A stretch of 64,000 nucleotides of DNA from Hyphomicrobiales bacterium (GCA_900473185.1 UCKU01000043.1:40962-104961), one strand, 5' to 3'; counted from the first letter of the stretch, positions 17,620 through 26,384 are shown. Made by a program: numbers and translations. The notes: generated from the sequence alone by a model not told the origin.

Positions 17620-18591
17620 CTATTTCGGAGAATTTAGAACCCGGATCGGCTTTCCGTCGATCCAGGCGGCGATATCCTCCACGGCATCCCGATAGAAGAT
17701 GCGATAGGTTTCCTCCGTCACATAGCCGAGATGCGGGGTCGCCACGACATTGGCGAGCCGCCGGAACGCGTGGTTCGCGGGCAGGGGTTCCTCGTCGAAA
17801 ACATCAAGGCCGGCGCCGCCGAGATGGCCGCTTTCCAGTGCTGTGACCAGTGCCTGCTCGTCGACGAGTGGTCCCCGGGACGTGTTGAGGAGGATGGCGC
17901 CCGGTTTCATGCGGTCGAGTCCGCGCTTGCCGATGATGCCCTTTGTTTCAGCATTGAGGGTGAGATGCAGCGTGACGATATCGGCGGCGGATAGCAGTTC
18001 ATCGAGGGAGACGGCGTAGCCGATGCCGAGATCGGCACTTTTCTGCAGTGTGTTGGAGCGCGACCAGCCGATGACGTTCATGCCAAAGGCGCGGCCGTAA
18101 GTGGCGACCTGCTGGCCGAGCTTGCCGAGACCGACAACGCCGAGTGTCAGCCCCCTGAGGTCGCGCCCGACGGAGAGCTGCCACGGATTTTGCGCTGCGC
18201 GGAAATTGACGACTTCCGAGGGGATATGGCGAACCAGCGCCATCAGCAGCGCCCAGGTGAGTTCAGCAGCTGAGCCGACAAAACCGCGCGTGCCGGCAAC
18301 CGTGATGCCGAGGCGGGTGGCAGCGGCCATGTCGATCGAGGCATTGGCCATGCCGGTCGTGATCAGCAGTTTCAACTTCGGTAGCCGTCCGAGGCGTTCA
18401 ACGTCGAAAGGGGTGCGTTCCCGCATGGCTATGATGATGTCATAGTCCGCCAGCCGGCCGATCAGTGCGTCGGTATCGGCGATATGGTCGTCGAAACGGT
18501 TGATCTCGACCTTCGCCTCTATGCCGCTCCAGTCGGCCATGGAGAGGGCGACGCGCTGATAGTCATCGAGAATGGCACAGCGTAAAGGCAT
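17620..18591 (-). CDS. D-2-hydroxyacid dehydrogenase
   Basis: 323 residues from ATG 18591 (GGAG 8 bases upstream). The NAD-binding motif is VVGLGKLGQQVA (about residue 152). Catalytic residues are visible as Arg in NTSRGPLVDE, Glu in DVFDEEPLP and His in TPHLGYVTEET. The enzyme would interconvert a 2-oxo acid and a D-2-hydroxy acid with NAD(P)H in the cytoplasm. It may be co-transcribed with the upstream tandem-HTH LysR gene, 107 bases away. The substrate is not evident. Confidence 0.82.
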   Translation of the reverse strand: MPLRCAILDDYQRVALSMADWSGIEAKVEINRFDDHIADTDALIGRLADYDIIIAMRERTPFDVERLGRLPKLKLLITTGMANASIDMAAATRLGITVAGTRGFVGSAAELTWALLMALVRHIPSEVVNFRAAQNPWQLSVGRDLRGLTLGVVGLGKLGQQVATYGRAFGMNVIGWSRSNTLQKSADLGIGYAVSLDELLSAADIVTLHLTLNAETKGIIGKRGLDRMKPGAILLNTSRGPLVDEQALVTALESGHLGGAGLDVFDEEPLPANHAFRRLANVVATPHLGYVTEETYRIFYRDAVEDIAAWIDGKPIRVLNSPK

Positions 18592-18698
18592 TCGAAGAAC
18601 TCCATGAAATATCGGTGTTTGGTGCCCCGGTCTGAGAACCATTATTGCATATTCCGAGGATATGGTGGCCGCTCGCGCAATCGTGAGAGAGGCATTGG

Positions 18699-19895
18699 CT
18701 AGTCGAGTTCTGCTGAATGCTCCCTGAGCAAAGCCAGAAACTCCGCCTGAAGTGCTGTCGGCAGCCAGTGGCGGCGCAGCGTGACACCGACGGGGCGCCG
18801 CGAAGCCGGCAGCGAATAATCCATCGCGGCGAGAAAGCCTGCCTCCAGCTCATAGCGGATCTGATGGCGGGAGAGCAGGGCGAGGTGGTCGGATTTCAGG
18901 AGCACGCCTCTGATGGCATTGAGCGAGCCGGTCTCGACGCTTTGGCGGGCAGGCTTGTCCTTCGGAAAGGTTGCTGCCACGGCGTTGAAGGTTTCGCGCG
19001 AGGGCGTGTCGCGGCGGGCGACGACCCAGGGGTAGTCTGCGAGATCGTCAGGGGTGATCTCCCGGCGCTGTGTCAGCGGATGGTCGGCCCGTCCGACGAT
19101 GTAGAGTTCAAAATCGAAGAGCGGTTCCTGATGCAGCGTTTTCGAGACGGGGCTTCTGCGCAGCGCGCCGACGAGGACATCGATGCGGCCGCGCTCGAGA
19201 TCGTCGATCAGCAGCTCGTAGCTGCCCTCCACGATTTCGAAGCGCGCGAGCGGATAGCGGCTGGCGAGAAGGGCGACCACGTCGGGCACCAGGAAGGTTC
19301 GGGTCAGTGGTAGGGTGCCGATCGAGATACGGCCGGCATAGTGATTGCGCGCCTCCAGGAGCTGGTCGCGAAGGTTTTCGAATTCAGACATCGCCAGGCT
19401 GAACCAGCGGGCGGCGGAAAGGCCTGCGGCGGTCAGGCGGACGTTACGGCCGGAATTTTCGAAAAGGGAAATGCCGATGACGGCTTCGGCCTCGCGAGCG
19501 GCGCGTTGTACGGCCGGTTCCGATTGCTCCAGCATGCGGGCAGCAGCGCTGAAGCTGCCATGTTCGGCAAATGTCGTAATGGCGCGCAGGTGCGGCCATG
19601 TGAGGCGCGTCTCGATAATGCCGATTGCCGCTTTTGCGGCCGGTCCGCATGCCTGACGGATAAGACCAAGAAGGCGACGGAACCGCTGTTGGGCGACCTT
19701 GCCTTCCGCCGTCAGCATCATGGCGTCGCGTTCGACAAGGGTTGCGTCCAGAAGCTCCTCCAGCCGCCGCAAGGCCTGGGATGCCGCAGGCTGGGTAATG
19801 CCGAGGACGGCTGCGGCTGATGTCAGCGAGCCGGTCTCGGCGCAGGCGACGAATAGCCTGATATGCCTGATATTCGGATGGTTGGGCGTCGGCAT
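18699..19895 (-). CDS. LysR-type regulator with two tandem HTH domains
   Basis: 398 residues, about 100 longer than usual for LysR. The N-terminal HTH (SLTSAAAVLGITQPAASQAL, about residues 22-41) is followed by a second complete LysR-like HTH (SFSAAARMLEQSEPAVQRAA, about residues 117-136). A normal effector-binding domain starts near GRISIGTLPL. ATG 19895 follows AGGAAG. It lies 30 bases after the MetF-like gene on the same strand, so it is probably co-transcribed from the promoter carrying ATGTATACAT at 20885. It may be a second regulator of the aromatic pathway. Confidence 0.85.
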   Translation of the reverse strand: MPTPNHPNIRHIRLFVACAETGSLTSAAAVLGITQPAASQALRRLEELLDATLVERDAMMLTAEGKVAQQRFRRLLGLIRQACGPAAKAAIGIIETRLTWPHLRAITTFAEHGSFSAAARMLEQSEPAVQRAAREAEAVIGISLFENSGRNVRLTAAGLSAARWFSLAMSEFENLRDQLLEARNHYAGRISIGTLPLTRTFLVPDVVALLASRYPLARFEIVEGSYELLIDDLERGRIDVLVGALRRSPVSKTLHQEPLFDFELYIVGRADHPLTQRREITPDDLADYPWVVARRDTPSRETFNAVAATFPKDKPARQSVETGSLNAIRGVLLKSDHLALLSRHQIRYELEAGFLAAMDYSLPASRRPVGVTLRRHWLPTALQAEFLALLREHSAELD

Positions 19896-19925
19896 GGCTC
19901 TTCCTGAGGACCCGCGGAGGGCTTC

Positions 19926-20846
19926 TCAGGGTAGCGCGACCGGTGTTTCGACGGAACGGTGTTTGTTCATCCAGTCGGCCGCCACCTGGATGCCGCCGAG
20001 CGGGAAGATGTGCAGTTGGCTGATAAGGCTTTCAGGCTTTTCTGCTTTGTAATCAGCAAAGGCAGCGACCAGATCGGTCGGCTCGTAGGGCAAGAGCAGC
20101 TTGCCCATGTCCATGGCGCGCTTCTGCAGCACCTTGATCGAGGGGCCGATGCCGCAGGAGATTGCGTATTTGATCAATGTCTGAAGCTTGGCAGGGCCGG
20201 CGACGCCGACATGGATGGGCATGGTGACGCCGGCTGCCTGGATGCGTTCCGCCCAGTCGATGACAGGTTGAGGGTCGAAGGTGAATTGAGTGGTGAGGGC
20301 AAGCTGCGCATCGGTACGCGAGGCGAAATCCTGCTTCCAGAGCAGTGCCCGGTCGGCCAGGGCAGTTGATCCGTCCGGGTCGACGTCACGGCTGCCTTCC
20401 GGATGACCGGCAAAATGCAGATGCGTGAAGCCGTGATGGTCGAAAAGCCCGGTCTCGATCAATTGTGTGGAACTGTGAAAATCGCCTACAGGCGTGGTCC
20501 TGCCGCCACCGAGCAGGAGAGCCTGGCGGACATCGGCTTCGCCGCGATATCGTTCCAGCCAGTTCGCCAATGTGCTGATATCAGGAATACTGCGGGCCGG
20601 GAGATGCGGCATGACTGCAAACCCTTGTGCGCTTAGCCGCCTTGCTGTCGCCACCATATCATCGATCGGGGTGCCGTCGAGATGAGCGATATAGACGCGT
20701 GTCCCGGTTGGCAGGAATGCGCGAAAGTCATCGATCTTGGCGGCCGTTCTTGGCATGACCTCGATCGACCAACCTTCGATCATGTCGGCGAATTCCGGCT
20801 CAGGAGTGCGTTCCCTGGACTTGCTGGTAAAATTCAACAACGCCAT
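19926..20846 (-). CDS. metF: MetF-like methylenetetrahydrofolate reductase (C1 recycling for O-demethylation)
   Basis: 306 residues with the MetF TIM-barrel pattern: an early Glu in WSIEVMPRT, LLLGGGRTTPVGDF in the folate/FAD region, and LTTQFTFDPQ with the Gln/Phe pair before PIHVGVAGPA. MetF enzymes interconvert 5-methyl- and 5,10-methylene-THF using FAD. The LigM-like demethylase at 30712 makes 5-methyl-THF, which a dedicated MetF can reoxidise, as the metF next to ligM does in Sphingobium. The shared ATGTATACAT operator supports this. ATG 20846 follows GGAG at 7 bases. It differs enough from housekeeping MetF that the electron acceptor is uncertain. Confidence 0.78.
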   Translation of the reverse strand: MALLNFTSKSRERTPEPEFADMIEGWSIEVMPRTAAKIDDFRAFLPTGTRVYIAHLDGTPIDDMVATARRLSAQGFAVMPHLPARSIPDISTLANWLERYRGEADVRQALLLGGGRTTPVGDFHSSTQLIETGLFDHHGFTHLHFAGHPEGSRDVDPDGSTALADRALLWKQDFASRTDAQLALTTQFTFDPQPVIDWAERIQAAGVTMPIHVGVAGPAKLQTLIKYAISCGIGPSIKVLQKRAMDMGKLLLPYEPTDLVAAFADYKAEKPESLISQLHIFPLGGIQVAADWMNKHRSVETPVALP

Positions 20847-20884
20847 TTCATTACTCCGTTCGGCGCTCCTCCGCGCCCCTCAAA

Positions 20885-20894
20885 ATGTATACAT
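20885..20894. promoter_or_regulatory. ATGTATACAT operator 1 (metF promoter)
   Basis: Perfect palindrome, extended to the 12-mer AATGTATACATT at 20884-20895, 38 bases upstream of the metF-like start. The same 10-mer recurs at 29654, 30675 and 38329. It is the predicted site of the GntR protein at 29821. Confidence 0.75.
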
Positions 20895-20922
20895 TACAAA
20901 ATCGATTTCAATAAAAATGAGT

Positions 20923-20940
20923 CAGTTTCGCGTGAAACTG
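20923..20940. promoter_or_regulatory. Inverted repeat CAGTTTC-N4-GAAACTG
   Basis: Perfect 7-base arms in the same divergent promoter region, 29 bases from operator 1 on the aldehyde dehydrogenase side. It may be the site of another regulator, perhaps the tandem-HTH LysR. That link is inferred. Confidence 0.4.
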
Positions 20941-21201
20941 TGATAAATCTACAAATACCTTGATGTTTAAGTATGCATTTTTTTGAAAAGAACAGGTTGG
21001 TTGCCCGAAAGCAGCTTGCGCGCCAAAGTCTCCTCTGGCACTCTGCTTTCCCGGAGGGCGTGCAGGTTTCGCGGAGGGAGCCGGCGCTGGAGGAATGGCA
21101 TGACATCGGCCGGGCATTGTCCGGATCCGGTGCCGTAGCGCTTGAAATTGCCGGGTCTTTTGAGCCCCGCAAACCGTCACCGTGTCTGAGGAGGAGCAGC
21201 A

Positions 21202-22671
21202 ATGAACGTAATGACCAAGCCAAAGTCTGTCTTGCGTGCGCCCGAGAAGTTCTTCATCGGCGGCGAATGGGTGAGCCCGCTTTCCAACCGGATGCTCGAT
21301 GTGATCTCACCGGTCACCGAAGAGCTGATAATGCAATATCCGGAGGCCTCGATCGAGGATATGGATGCGGCGGTGACTGCTGCCCGTGACGCCTTCGACA
21401 ATGGCCCCTGGCCGCGGCTTTCGCCGCGGGAGCGCGCTGGCTATCTGCGCAAGATCGCCGCCAACATTACCGAACGGCTGGATGAGATTGCCGAAGCCTG
21501 GACACTGCAGGTTGGTGCGCCGATCATGCTGACGAAAAAGCTGGTGCCGCAGAATGCGACGCTCTTCAACTATTATGCCGATCTGATCGACGGCAATGCC
21601 TACAGTTTCGTTGATGAACGCACGCGCGCCGATGGCGGCAAGGTGCGGGTCGTCAGGGAGCCTGTCGGCGTCTGCGCTGCGGTCACACCCTGGAATGCGC
21701 CGATGGTGCTTCTGAGCTACAAGATCGCGGCAGGACTGGCGGCAGGCTGCACTTTCGTTTCCAAGCCCTCGCCGGAAACGCCGCTGGAGGCCTATATTCT
21801 TGCCGAATGCATCGAGGCAGCGGGTCTGCCGAAAGGCGTCTTCAATCTCGTCCCGGCAGGGCGCGAGGCAGGCGATTATCTGATCCGCCACAAGGGTATC
21901 GACAAGGTCGCCTTCACCGGCTCGACGGCGGCGGGCAAACATATTGCTGTGGCCTGCGCCGAGCGCCTCGCTCGCATCAGCCTGGAACTTGGCGGCAAGT
22001 CCGCAGCGCTTCTTCTCGATGATGCGGATTTCAAACAGGCGCTGCCGAGCCTGATGATCTACACCATGCCGATCACTGGTCAGGTCTGCTTTTCGCTGAC
22101 GCGCATCCTCGTGCCGGAGGCGCGCAAGCAGGAATTTCTTGATCTTTTCCTCGGTGCCGTTTCCAACATCAAGGTCGGAGACCCCTCGGATCCCTCCGTG
22201 CACATGGGACCGCTCGCGATGGGGCGTCAGCTGGAGCGGGTGAAAGGCTATATCGATGCCGGCATCAAGGATGGCGCAACGCTTGCCTGCGGCGGCGGTC
22301 GTCCGGCGGGGTTGGAGAAGGGCTTTTATGTCGAGCCGACCGTTTTCACCGATGTGACGCCAGACATGAGGATCGCGCAGGAGGAAATCTTCGGGCCGGT
22401 CGTTTCCATCATTACCTATACCGACGAAGAGGATGCGATCCGTAAGGCGAATGACAGTGCCTATGGTCTCAACGGGGCGATCTACAGTGCAGATCCGGAA
22501 CGCGCCTATCGCGTCGCGCGGCGTGTCCGCTCCGGTGGCCTGACGATCAACGGCAACATCGTCGATCCGACCATGCCTTTCGGTGGTGTCAAGGAATCCG
22601 GGCAGGGCCGCGAAGGCGGCATCGAAGGTCTCGACAATTATATCGAGCTGAAAACCATCCATTTCGCTTAA
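21202..22671 (+). CDS. Aldehyde dehydrogenase (NAD(P)-dependent), first gene of gal-type operon
   Basis: 489 residues, full-length ALDH. AAVTPWNAPM (about residue 160) and GSTAAGK bind the nucleotide, LELGGKSA holds the general-base Glu (about 262), and ITGQVCFSLTR the catalytic Cys (about 296). EEIFGPVVS completes the pattern. ATG 21202 follows GGAG at 5 bases. It heads an operon with an extradiol dioxygenase and GalB-, GalC- and GalD-like enzymes. It could oxidise an aromatic aldehyde, or turn the ring-cleavage semialdehyde directly into 4-oxalomesaconate. No LigC or LigI is present in the window. Confidence 0.85.
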   Translation: MNVMTKPKSVLRAPEKFFIGGEWVSPLSNRMLDVISPVTEELIMQYPEASIEDMDAAVTAARDAFDNGPWPRLSPRERAGYLRKIAANITERLDEIAEAWTLQVGAPIMLTKKLVPQNATLFNYYADLIDGNAYSFVDERTRADGGKVRVVREPVGVCAAVTPWNAPMVLLSYKIAAGLAAGCTFVSKPSPETPLEAYILAECIEAAGLPKGVFNLVPAGREAGDYLIRHKGIDKVAFTGSTAAGKHIAVACAERLARISLELGGKSAALLLDDADFKQALPSLMIYTMPITGQVCFSLTRILVPEARKQEFLDLFLGAVSNIKVGDPSDPSVHMGPLAMGRQLERVKGYIDAGIKDGATLACGGGRPAGLEKGFYVEPTVFTDVTPDMRIAQEEIFGPVVSIITYTDEEDAIRKANDSAYGLNGAIYSADPERAYRVARRVRSGGLTINGNIVDPTMPFGGVKESGQGREGGIEGLDNYIELKTIHFA

Positions 22672-22857
22672 GTGCCGGCGGGGTGTACGGGCGCCGGAAA
22701 GAGGCTTCGGCGCTGTCCATTCAGCTCGGTTCTGAGGCCGATCTGTAACCTCAGCTTATGACCGGTCAGCAGAACGAAATTGCCTGCTGCTGCCAACCTT
22801 CCTAGTATTTCCAACGGCAGGCGGACGTGGAGGCGTTCGCCCGCGAGGAGGATCATC

Positions 22858-22908
22858 ATGAGATTTTTGAAAGCCGGCGAGGCCATCGCCCGGGGGTCTG
22901 CTGCATGA
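22858..22908 (+). CDS. Possible 16-codon leader ORF before the VOC dioxygenase
   Basis: ATG 22858 is preceded by the strong site GAGGAGG. It opens a 16-codon frame (MRFLKAGEAIARGSAA) whose TGA overlaps the dioxygenase ATG as ATGA. The dioxygenase has only a weak ribosome site of its own, so coupled translation through this leader is plausible. It could instead be the remnant of a lost gene start. Confidence 0.35.
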   Translation: MRFLKAGEAIARGSAA

Positions 22909-23864
22909 CCGAGCCCTGTTTTGACGTCGCCCATCTCGGACATGTGGAGCTCTACAGCGACCGTTTGGACGAGAGCCTCGATTTCTTCACGCGAGTCTAT
23001 GGGCTCACGCCCAGCCTGATCGAGGATGGCGTCGCCTACCTGCGCGCCTTCGACGATTATGAATTCCATACGCTGAAGCTGGTGCGCCATCACACGACCG
23101 GCATCGGCCATGTCGGCTACCGCACGTCGTCTCCGGAAGCGTTGGAGCGGCGGGTGAAGGTGATCGAGGAAATGGGCTGCGGCCTTGGTTGGGTGGACGG
23201 CGATGCGGGGCATGGCCGCGCCTATCGCTTCACCGATCCGGACGGTCATATTTTCGAGCTCTATTACGACACGCATGTCTATGAGGCGCCTGAAGGTGAG
23301 CGTCCAGCGCTGAAGAATATCGCCCAGCGCTATCATGGGCGCGGCGCCAGTCCGCGCCGGCTCGACCACCTGAACCTGCTCGCAAGCGATATCAGGGCAA
23401 TCCGCGACTTCATGACGAAAGCGCTTGGCAGCCGGGTGACCGAGCAGATCCAGCTCGACAATGGCCGGCTTGGAGGCTGCTGGTTCACGGTCAACAACAA
23501 GACCTATGACATCGCCTATTCTGAAGACCATACCGGTGCGAAGGGTCGCTTCCATCACGTGACCTATGCCGTCGACCAGCGCGAGGACATTCTGCGCGCG
23601 GCCGATATCTTTCTGGAGAACGGCGTCCATATCGAAACGGGGCCGCACAAGCATGCGATCCAGGGCACCTTTTTCCTCTACGTCTGGGAGCCGGCAGGCA
23701 ACCGTGTCGAGCTCGCCAATGCCGGCGCTCGGCTGATCCTCAGGCCCGATTGGCCGACCGTGACCTGGACGGAGACGGAGCGCAAGAAAGGCCAGGCCTG
23801 GGGCCTGAAGACGATCGAGACATTTCACACGCATGGCACGCCCCCCGTGGCAAGGAAGGACTAG
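22905..23864 (+). CDS. VOC-family (type I) extradiol dioxygenase, catechol 2,3-dioxygenase-like
   Basis: 319 residues with two vicinal-oxygen-chelate modules (about 8-120 and 145-265). Candidate Fe(II) ligands are His in RFHHVTYAV (about residue 215) and Glu in NRVELANAG (about residue 268), with His in the HLNLLAS strand of module two. The family cleaves catechols next to the hydroxyl pair. It lies between an ALDH and GalB, so its substrate is probably a carboxylated catechol. A longer in-frame start exists upstream at 22827; I chose ATG 22905 for homology and for its ATGA overlap with the short leader. Confidence 0.8.
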   Translation: MTEPCFDVAHLGHVELYSDRLDESLDFFTRVYGLTPSLIEDGVAYLRAFDDYEFHTLKLVRHHTTGIGHVGYRTSSPEALERRVKVIEEMGCGLGWVDGDAGHGRAYRFTDPDGHIFELYYDTHVYEAPEGERPALKNIAQRYHGRGASPRRLDHLNLLASDIRAIRDFMTKALGSRVTEQIQLDNGRLGGCWFTVNNKTYDIAYSEDHTGAKGRFHHVTYAVDQREDILRAADIFLENGVHIETGPHKHAIQGTFFLYVWEPAGNRVELANAGARLILRPDWPTVTWTETERKKGQAWGLKTIETFHTHGTPPVARKD

Positions 23865-23867
23865 TTC

Positions 23868-24596
23868 ATGGCAAAAACGGCCTTGGTCATCAGCGCGCAT
23901 TCGGCGGATTTCGTCTGGCGCTGCGGCGGCGCGATCGCGTTGCATCAGGAAAAGGGCTACGAGGTCACCGTTCTCTGCCTGTCCTACGGCGAACGCGGCG
24001 AGAGCGCCAAGCTCTGGAAGAATGCCGGGATGACGCTGGAGAAGGTAAAGGCAGGGCGGCGTATCGAAGCGGAAAACGCGGCCAAGGCGCTTGGCGTGCA
24101 CGATATCCAGTTCTTCGATCTCGGCGACTATCCGCTGGTCGTCGATCAGGAGGCAAAGTTCCGGCTGGTCGATGTGATCCGCGCCGTGCAGCCGGAATTC
24201 ATGCTCAGCCACTCCAAGTGGGATCCCTATAATACCGACCATATGTACGCGACACAGGTGGCGCTCGAAGCGCGGATGATCGCGCAGGCCTGGGGGCATA
24301 ATCCCGGCGAGAAGGTCCTTGGTGCGCCGCAGCTCTATCTCTTCGAGCCGCATCAGACTGAGCAGATGGAATGGAAGCCCGACGTCTTCCTCGATATTTC
24401 ACCGGTCTGGGAGAAGAAATGGGCGGCGATCCAGTGCATGGAGGGGCAGGAACATCTCTGGCACTATTACAAGAATGTCGCCGAGAACCGCGGCAATCAT
24501 TTCATGCGCAATTCCGGCGGGCAGTCGGGCGGGCGCAAGGCAACACATGCCGAGGGCTTCCAGTCGGTGTTCCCGCGAACGGTGGATGAACTCTGA
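23868..24596 (+). CDS. galB: 4-oxalomesaconate hydratase, GalB type (PIG-L/LmbE fold)
   Basis: 242 residues. The N-terminus ALVISAHSADFVWRCGGAIA is the GalB version of the LmbE HxxD zinc motif, followed by SYGERGES and later HSKWDPYNTDHMYA with the third metal His. GalB hydrates 4-oxalomesaconate to 4-carboxy-4-hydroxy-2-oxoadipate in gallate and protocatechuate 4,5-cleavage pathways. It is unrelated in fold to the LigJ hydratase of Sphingobium. ATG 23868 follows AAGGA at 7 bases. Its stop overlaps the aldolase start as TGATG, giving a tight galB-galC-galD order. Confidence 0.88.
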   Translation: MAKTALVISAHSADFVWRCGGAIALHQEKGYEVTVLCLSYGERGESAKLWKNAGMTLEKVKAGRRIEAENAAKALGVHDIQFFDLGDYPLVVDQEAKFRLVDVIRAVQPEFMLSHSKWDPYNTDHMYATQVALEARMIAQAWGHNPGEKVLGAPQLYLFEPHQTEQMEWKPDVFLDISPVWEKKWAAIQCMEGQEHLWHYYKNVAENRGNHFMRNSGGQSGGRKATHAEGFQSVFPRTVDEL

Positions 24597-25267
24597 TGGG
24601 CGTCGTCGTTCAGAACATCGAGAGGGCGGAGCAGTCTGTCGTCGATCGTCTCGCTGCCTGCGGAGTGGCGACCGTGCATGAGGCGCAGGGCCGCAAGGGC
24701 CTGCTCGCAAGCTACATGCGACCGATCTATCCGGGTGCGAGGATTGCGGCGAGCGCAGTGACTATTTCCGCCCCTCCGGGCGACAACTGGATGCTCCATG
24801 TGGCTATCGAGCAGATCAGAGCGGGTGATATCCTGCTGCTTGCGCCAACCAGCCCCTGCGAGGACGGTTATTTCGGCGATCTTCTGGCGACGTCTGCCAT
24901 GGCGCGTGGCTGCCGCGGGCTGGTGATCGATGCCGGCGTACGCGATGTTGCCGATCTCAAGACGATGAACTTTCCCGTTTGGTCGAAGGCGATCTCTGCG
25001 CAGGGGACGGTCAAGGAGACGCTGGGCTCGGTCAATATTCCCGTCGTCTGTGCCGCTGCACTGGTCAATCCAGGTGACGTGATCGTTGCTGACGATGATG
25101 GCGTCTGTGTCGTGCGGCGAGAGGAGGCTGCTGACGTTGCCGGCAAGGCCGAGCAGCGCGTCACGGCGGAAGAGGAGAAGCGCCGGCGGCTTGCCGCAGG
25201 CGAATTCGGGCTTGATATCTACAAGATGCGCGAACGGCTCGCGGAGAAGGGGCTGAAATATGTCTAG
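24596..25267 (+). CDS. galC: 4-carboxy-4-hydroxy-2-oxoadipate aldolase, GalC/LigK type
   Basis: 223 residues, RraA fold. It has CRGLVIDAGVRDVADL (about residue 103), with the Arg-Asp that bind substrate and metal, and VNPGDVIVADDDGVCVV (about residue 160). This class II aldolase splits 4-carboxy-4-hydroxy-2-oxoadipate into pyruvate and oxaloacetate, and also 4-hydroxy-4-methyl-2-oxoglutarate. Its position between GalB- and GalD-like genes fixes the role well. Start and stop overlap both neighbours (1 and 8 bases). Confidence 0.88.
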   Translation: MGVVVQNIERAEQSVVDRLAACGVATVHEAQGRKGLLASYMRPIYPGARIAASAVTISAPPGDNWMLHVAIEQIRAGDILLLAPTSPCEDGYFGDLLATSAMARGCRGLVIDAGVRDVADLKTMNFPVWSKAISAQGTVKETLGSVNIPVVCAAALVNPGDVIVADDDGVCVVRREEAADVAGKAEQRVTAEEEKRRRLAAGEFGLDIYKMRERLAEKGLKYV

Positions 25268-26318
25268 GGCTGCCGCGCAAGACGGCGTTCGCTGCATGTG
25301 GATGCGCGGCGGCACTTCCAAGGGCGGTTATTTCCTGGCTGAGGATCTGCCCGAGGATCGCGATGGATTTCTGCTGCGGGTGATGGGCTCGCCCGATCCG
25401 CGACAGATCGACGGCATGGGCGGCGCCGATCCGCTGACCTCGAAGATCGCGGTCGTCAAGCGGTCCGAGCGGCCCAGCGTCGATATCGACTATCTCTTCC
25501 TGCAGGTCTTTGTTGATGAGCCCATTGTCACCGATGCGCAGAACTGCGGAAACATCCTTGCCGGTGTCGGGCCCTTCGCCATCGAGCGCGGCCTGATCGA
25601 GGCCGGGGACGGGCAGACGGAAGTGTGTATCTTCATGGAAAATACCGGGCAGATCGCCACCGCGAAGATTGCCACGCCGGATCGGCGGGTGACTTATGCG
25701 GGGGAGGCCCGCATCGATGGTGTGCCAGGCACGGCGGCGGCGGTGCCGATCACCTTTGCGGATACGACAGGTTCAAGCTGTGGAGCCCTGCTGCCGACCG
25801 GCCATGCCGTCGATATCATCGAGGGTATCGAATGCACGCTGATCGACAATGGCATGCCCTGCGTCGTCATGCTGGCGAGCGATCTCGGCATCGAGGGAAC
25901 GGAGACGCCTGACGCGCTCGAATCCAATGGAGACCTCAAAGCGAAACTGGAGGCGATCCGGCTGAAGGCCGGGACGATGATGAATCTTGGTGATGTCGTG
26001 AAGAAATCCGTGCCGAAGATGACGATGGTTTCGCCGGCAAGAGCTGGCGGCGCGATCTCGACGCGGACCTTCATTCCGCATCGCTGCCATGATGCGATCG
26101 GCGTGCTCGGTGCCGTCAGCGTGGCGACGGCTTGCTTGCTGCCGGAAGGGCCTGCGGCAAAACTGGCTGTCGTGCCCGATGGCAACGAGAAATTGATCTC
26201 GGTCGAGCATCCGACTGGGGAGATGAGTGTGGTCGCGACCGTCAGGGACGGTGTCGTGACCGATGCGGCGGTGCTGCGGACCGCCCGTAAGCTTTTCGAT
26301 GGATATGTCTTTGTGTGA
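25260..26318 (+). CDS. galD: 4-oxalomesaconate tautomerase, GalD type (PrpF family)
   Basis: 352 residues. The N-terminus RCMWMRGGTSKGGYFLAEDL and the central DAQNCGNILAGVGPFA are the PrpF/GalD signatures; the Cys in NCGN is the usual active-site position. GalD interconverts keto and enol forms of 4-oxalomesaconate so that GalB can use it. It overlaps the aldolase gene by 8 bases and is followed 66 bases later by an oxidoreductase gene. Confidence 0.88.
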   Translation: MSRAAAQDGVRCMWMRGGTSKGGYFLAEDLPEDRDGFLLRVMGSPDPRQIDGMGGADPLTSKIAVVKRSERPSVDIDYLFLQVFVDEPIVTDAQNCGNILAGVGPFAIERGLIEAGDGQTEVCIFMENTGQIATAKIATPDRRVTYAGEARIDGVPGTAAAVPITFADTTGSSCGALLPTGHAVDIIEGIECTLIDNGMPCVVMLASDLGIEGTETPDALESNGDLKAKLEAIRLKAGTMMNLGDVVKKSVPKMTMVSPARAGGAISTRTFIPHRCHDAIGVLGAVSVATACLLPEGPAAKLAVVPDGNEKLISVEHPTGEMSVVATVRDGVVTDAAVLRTARKLFDGYVFV

Positions 26319-26384
26319 ATGCTGCGGCACTTTGTTGCTGACCAACAAGGACAAGCCATCGTATCCGCAAAACAGGAGGCTGTG

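Larger units (their letters stand above)
20847..21201. other. 355-base divergent intergenic region, metF-like / aldehyde dehydrogenase
   Basis: It holds the promoters of two divergent units. Near the metF side lies the perfect operator ATGTATACAT (20885-20894). Next to it is a second dyad, CAGTTTC-GCGT-GAAACTG (20923-20940). The remaining 260 bases, GC-richer, show no convincing gene. Confidence 0.6.

Noticed and set aside
22668..24353. A 561-codon minus-strand open frame opposite the dioxygenase and galB genes
   Set aside because: It is the antisense of clearly recognisable VOC and GalB coding sequence; long antisense frames are common at this GC content. No domain and no ribosome site.
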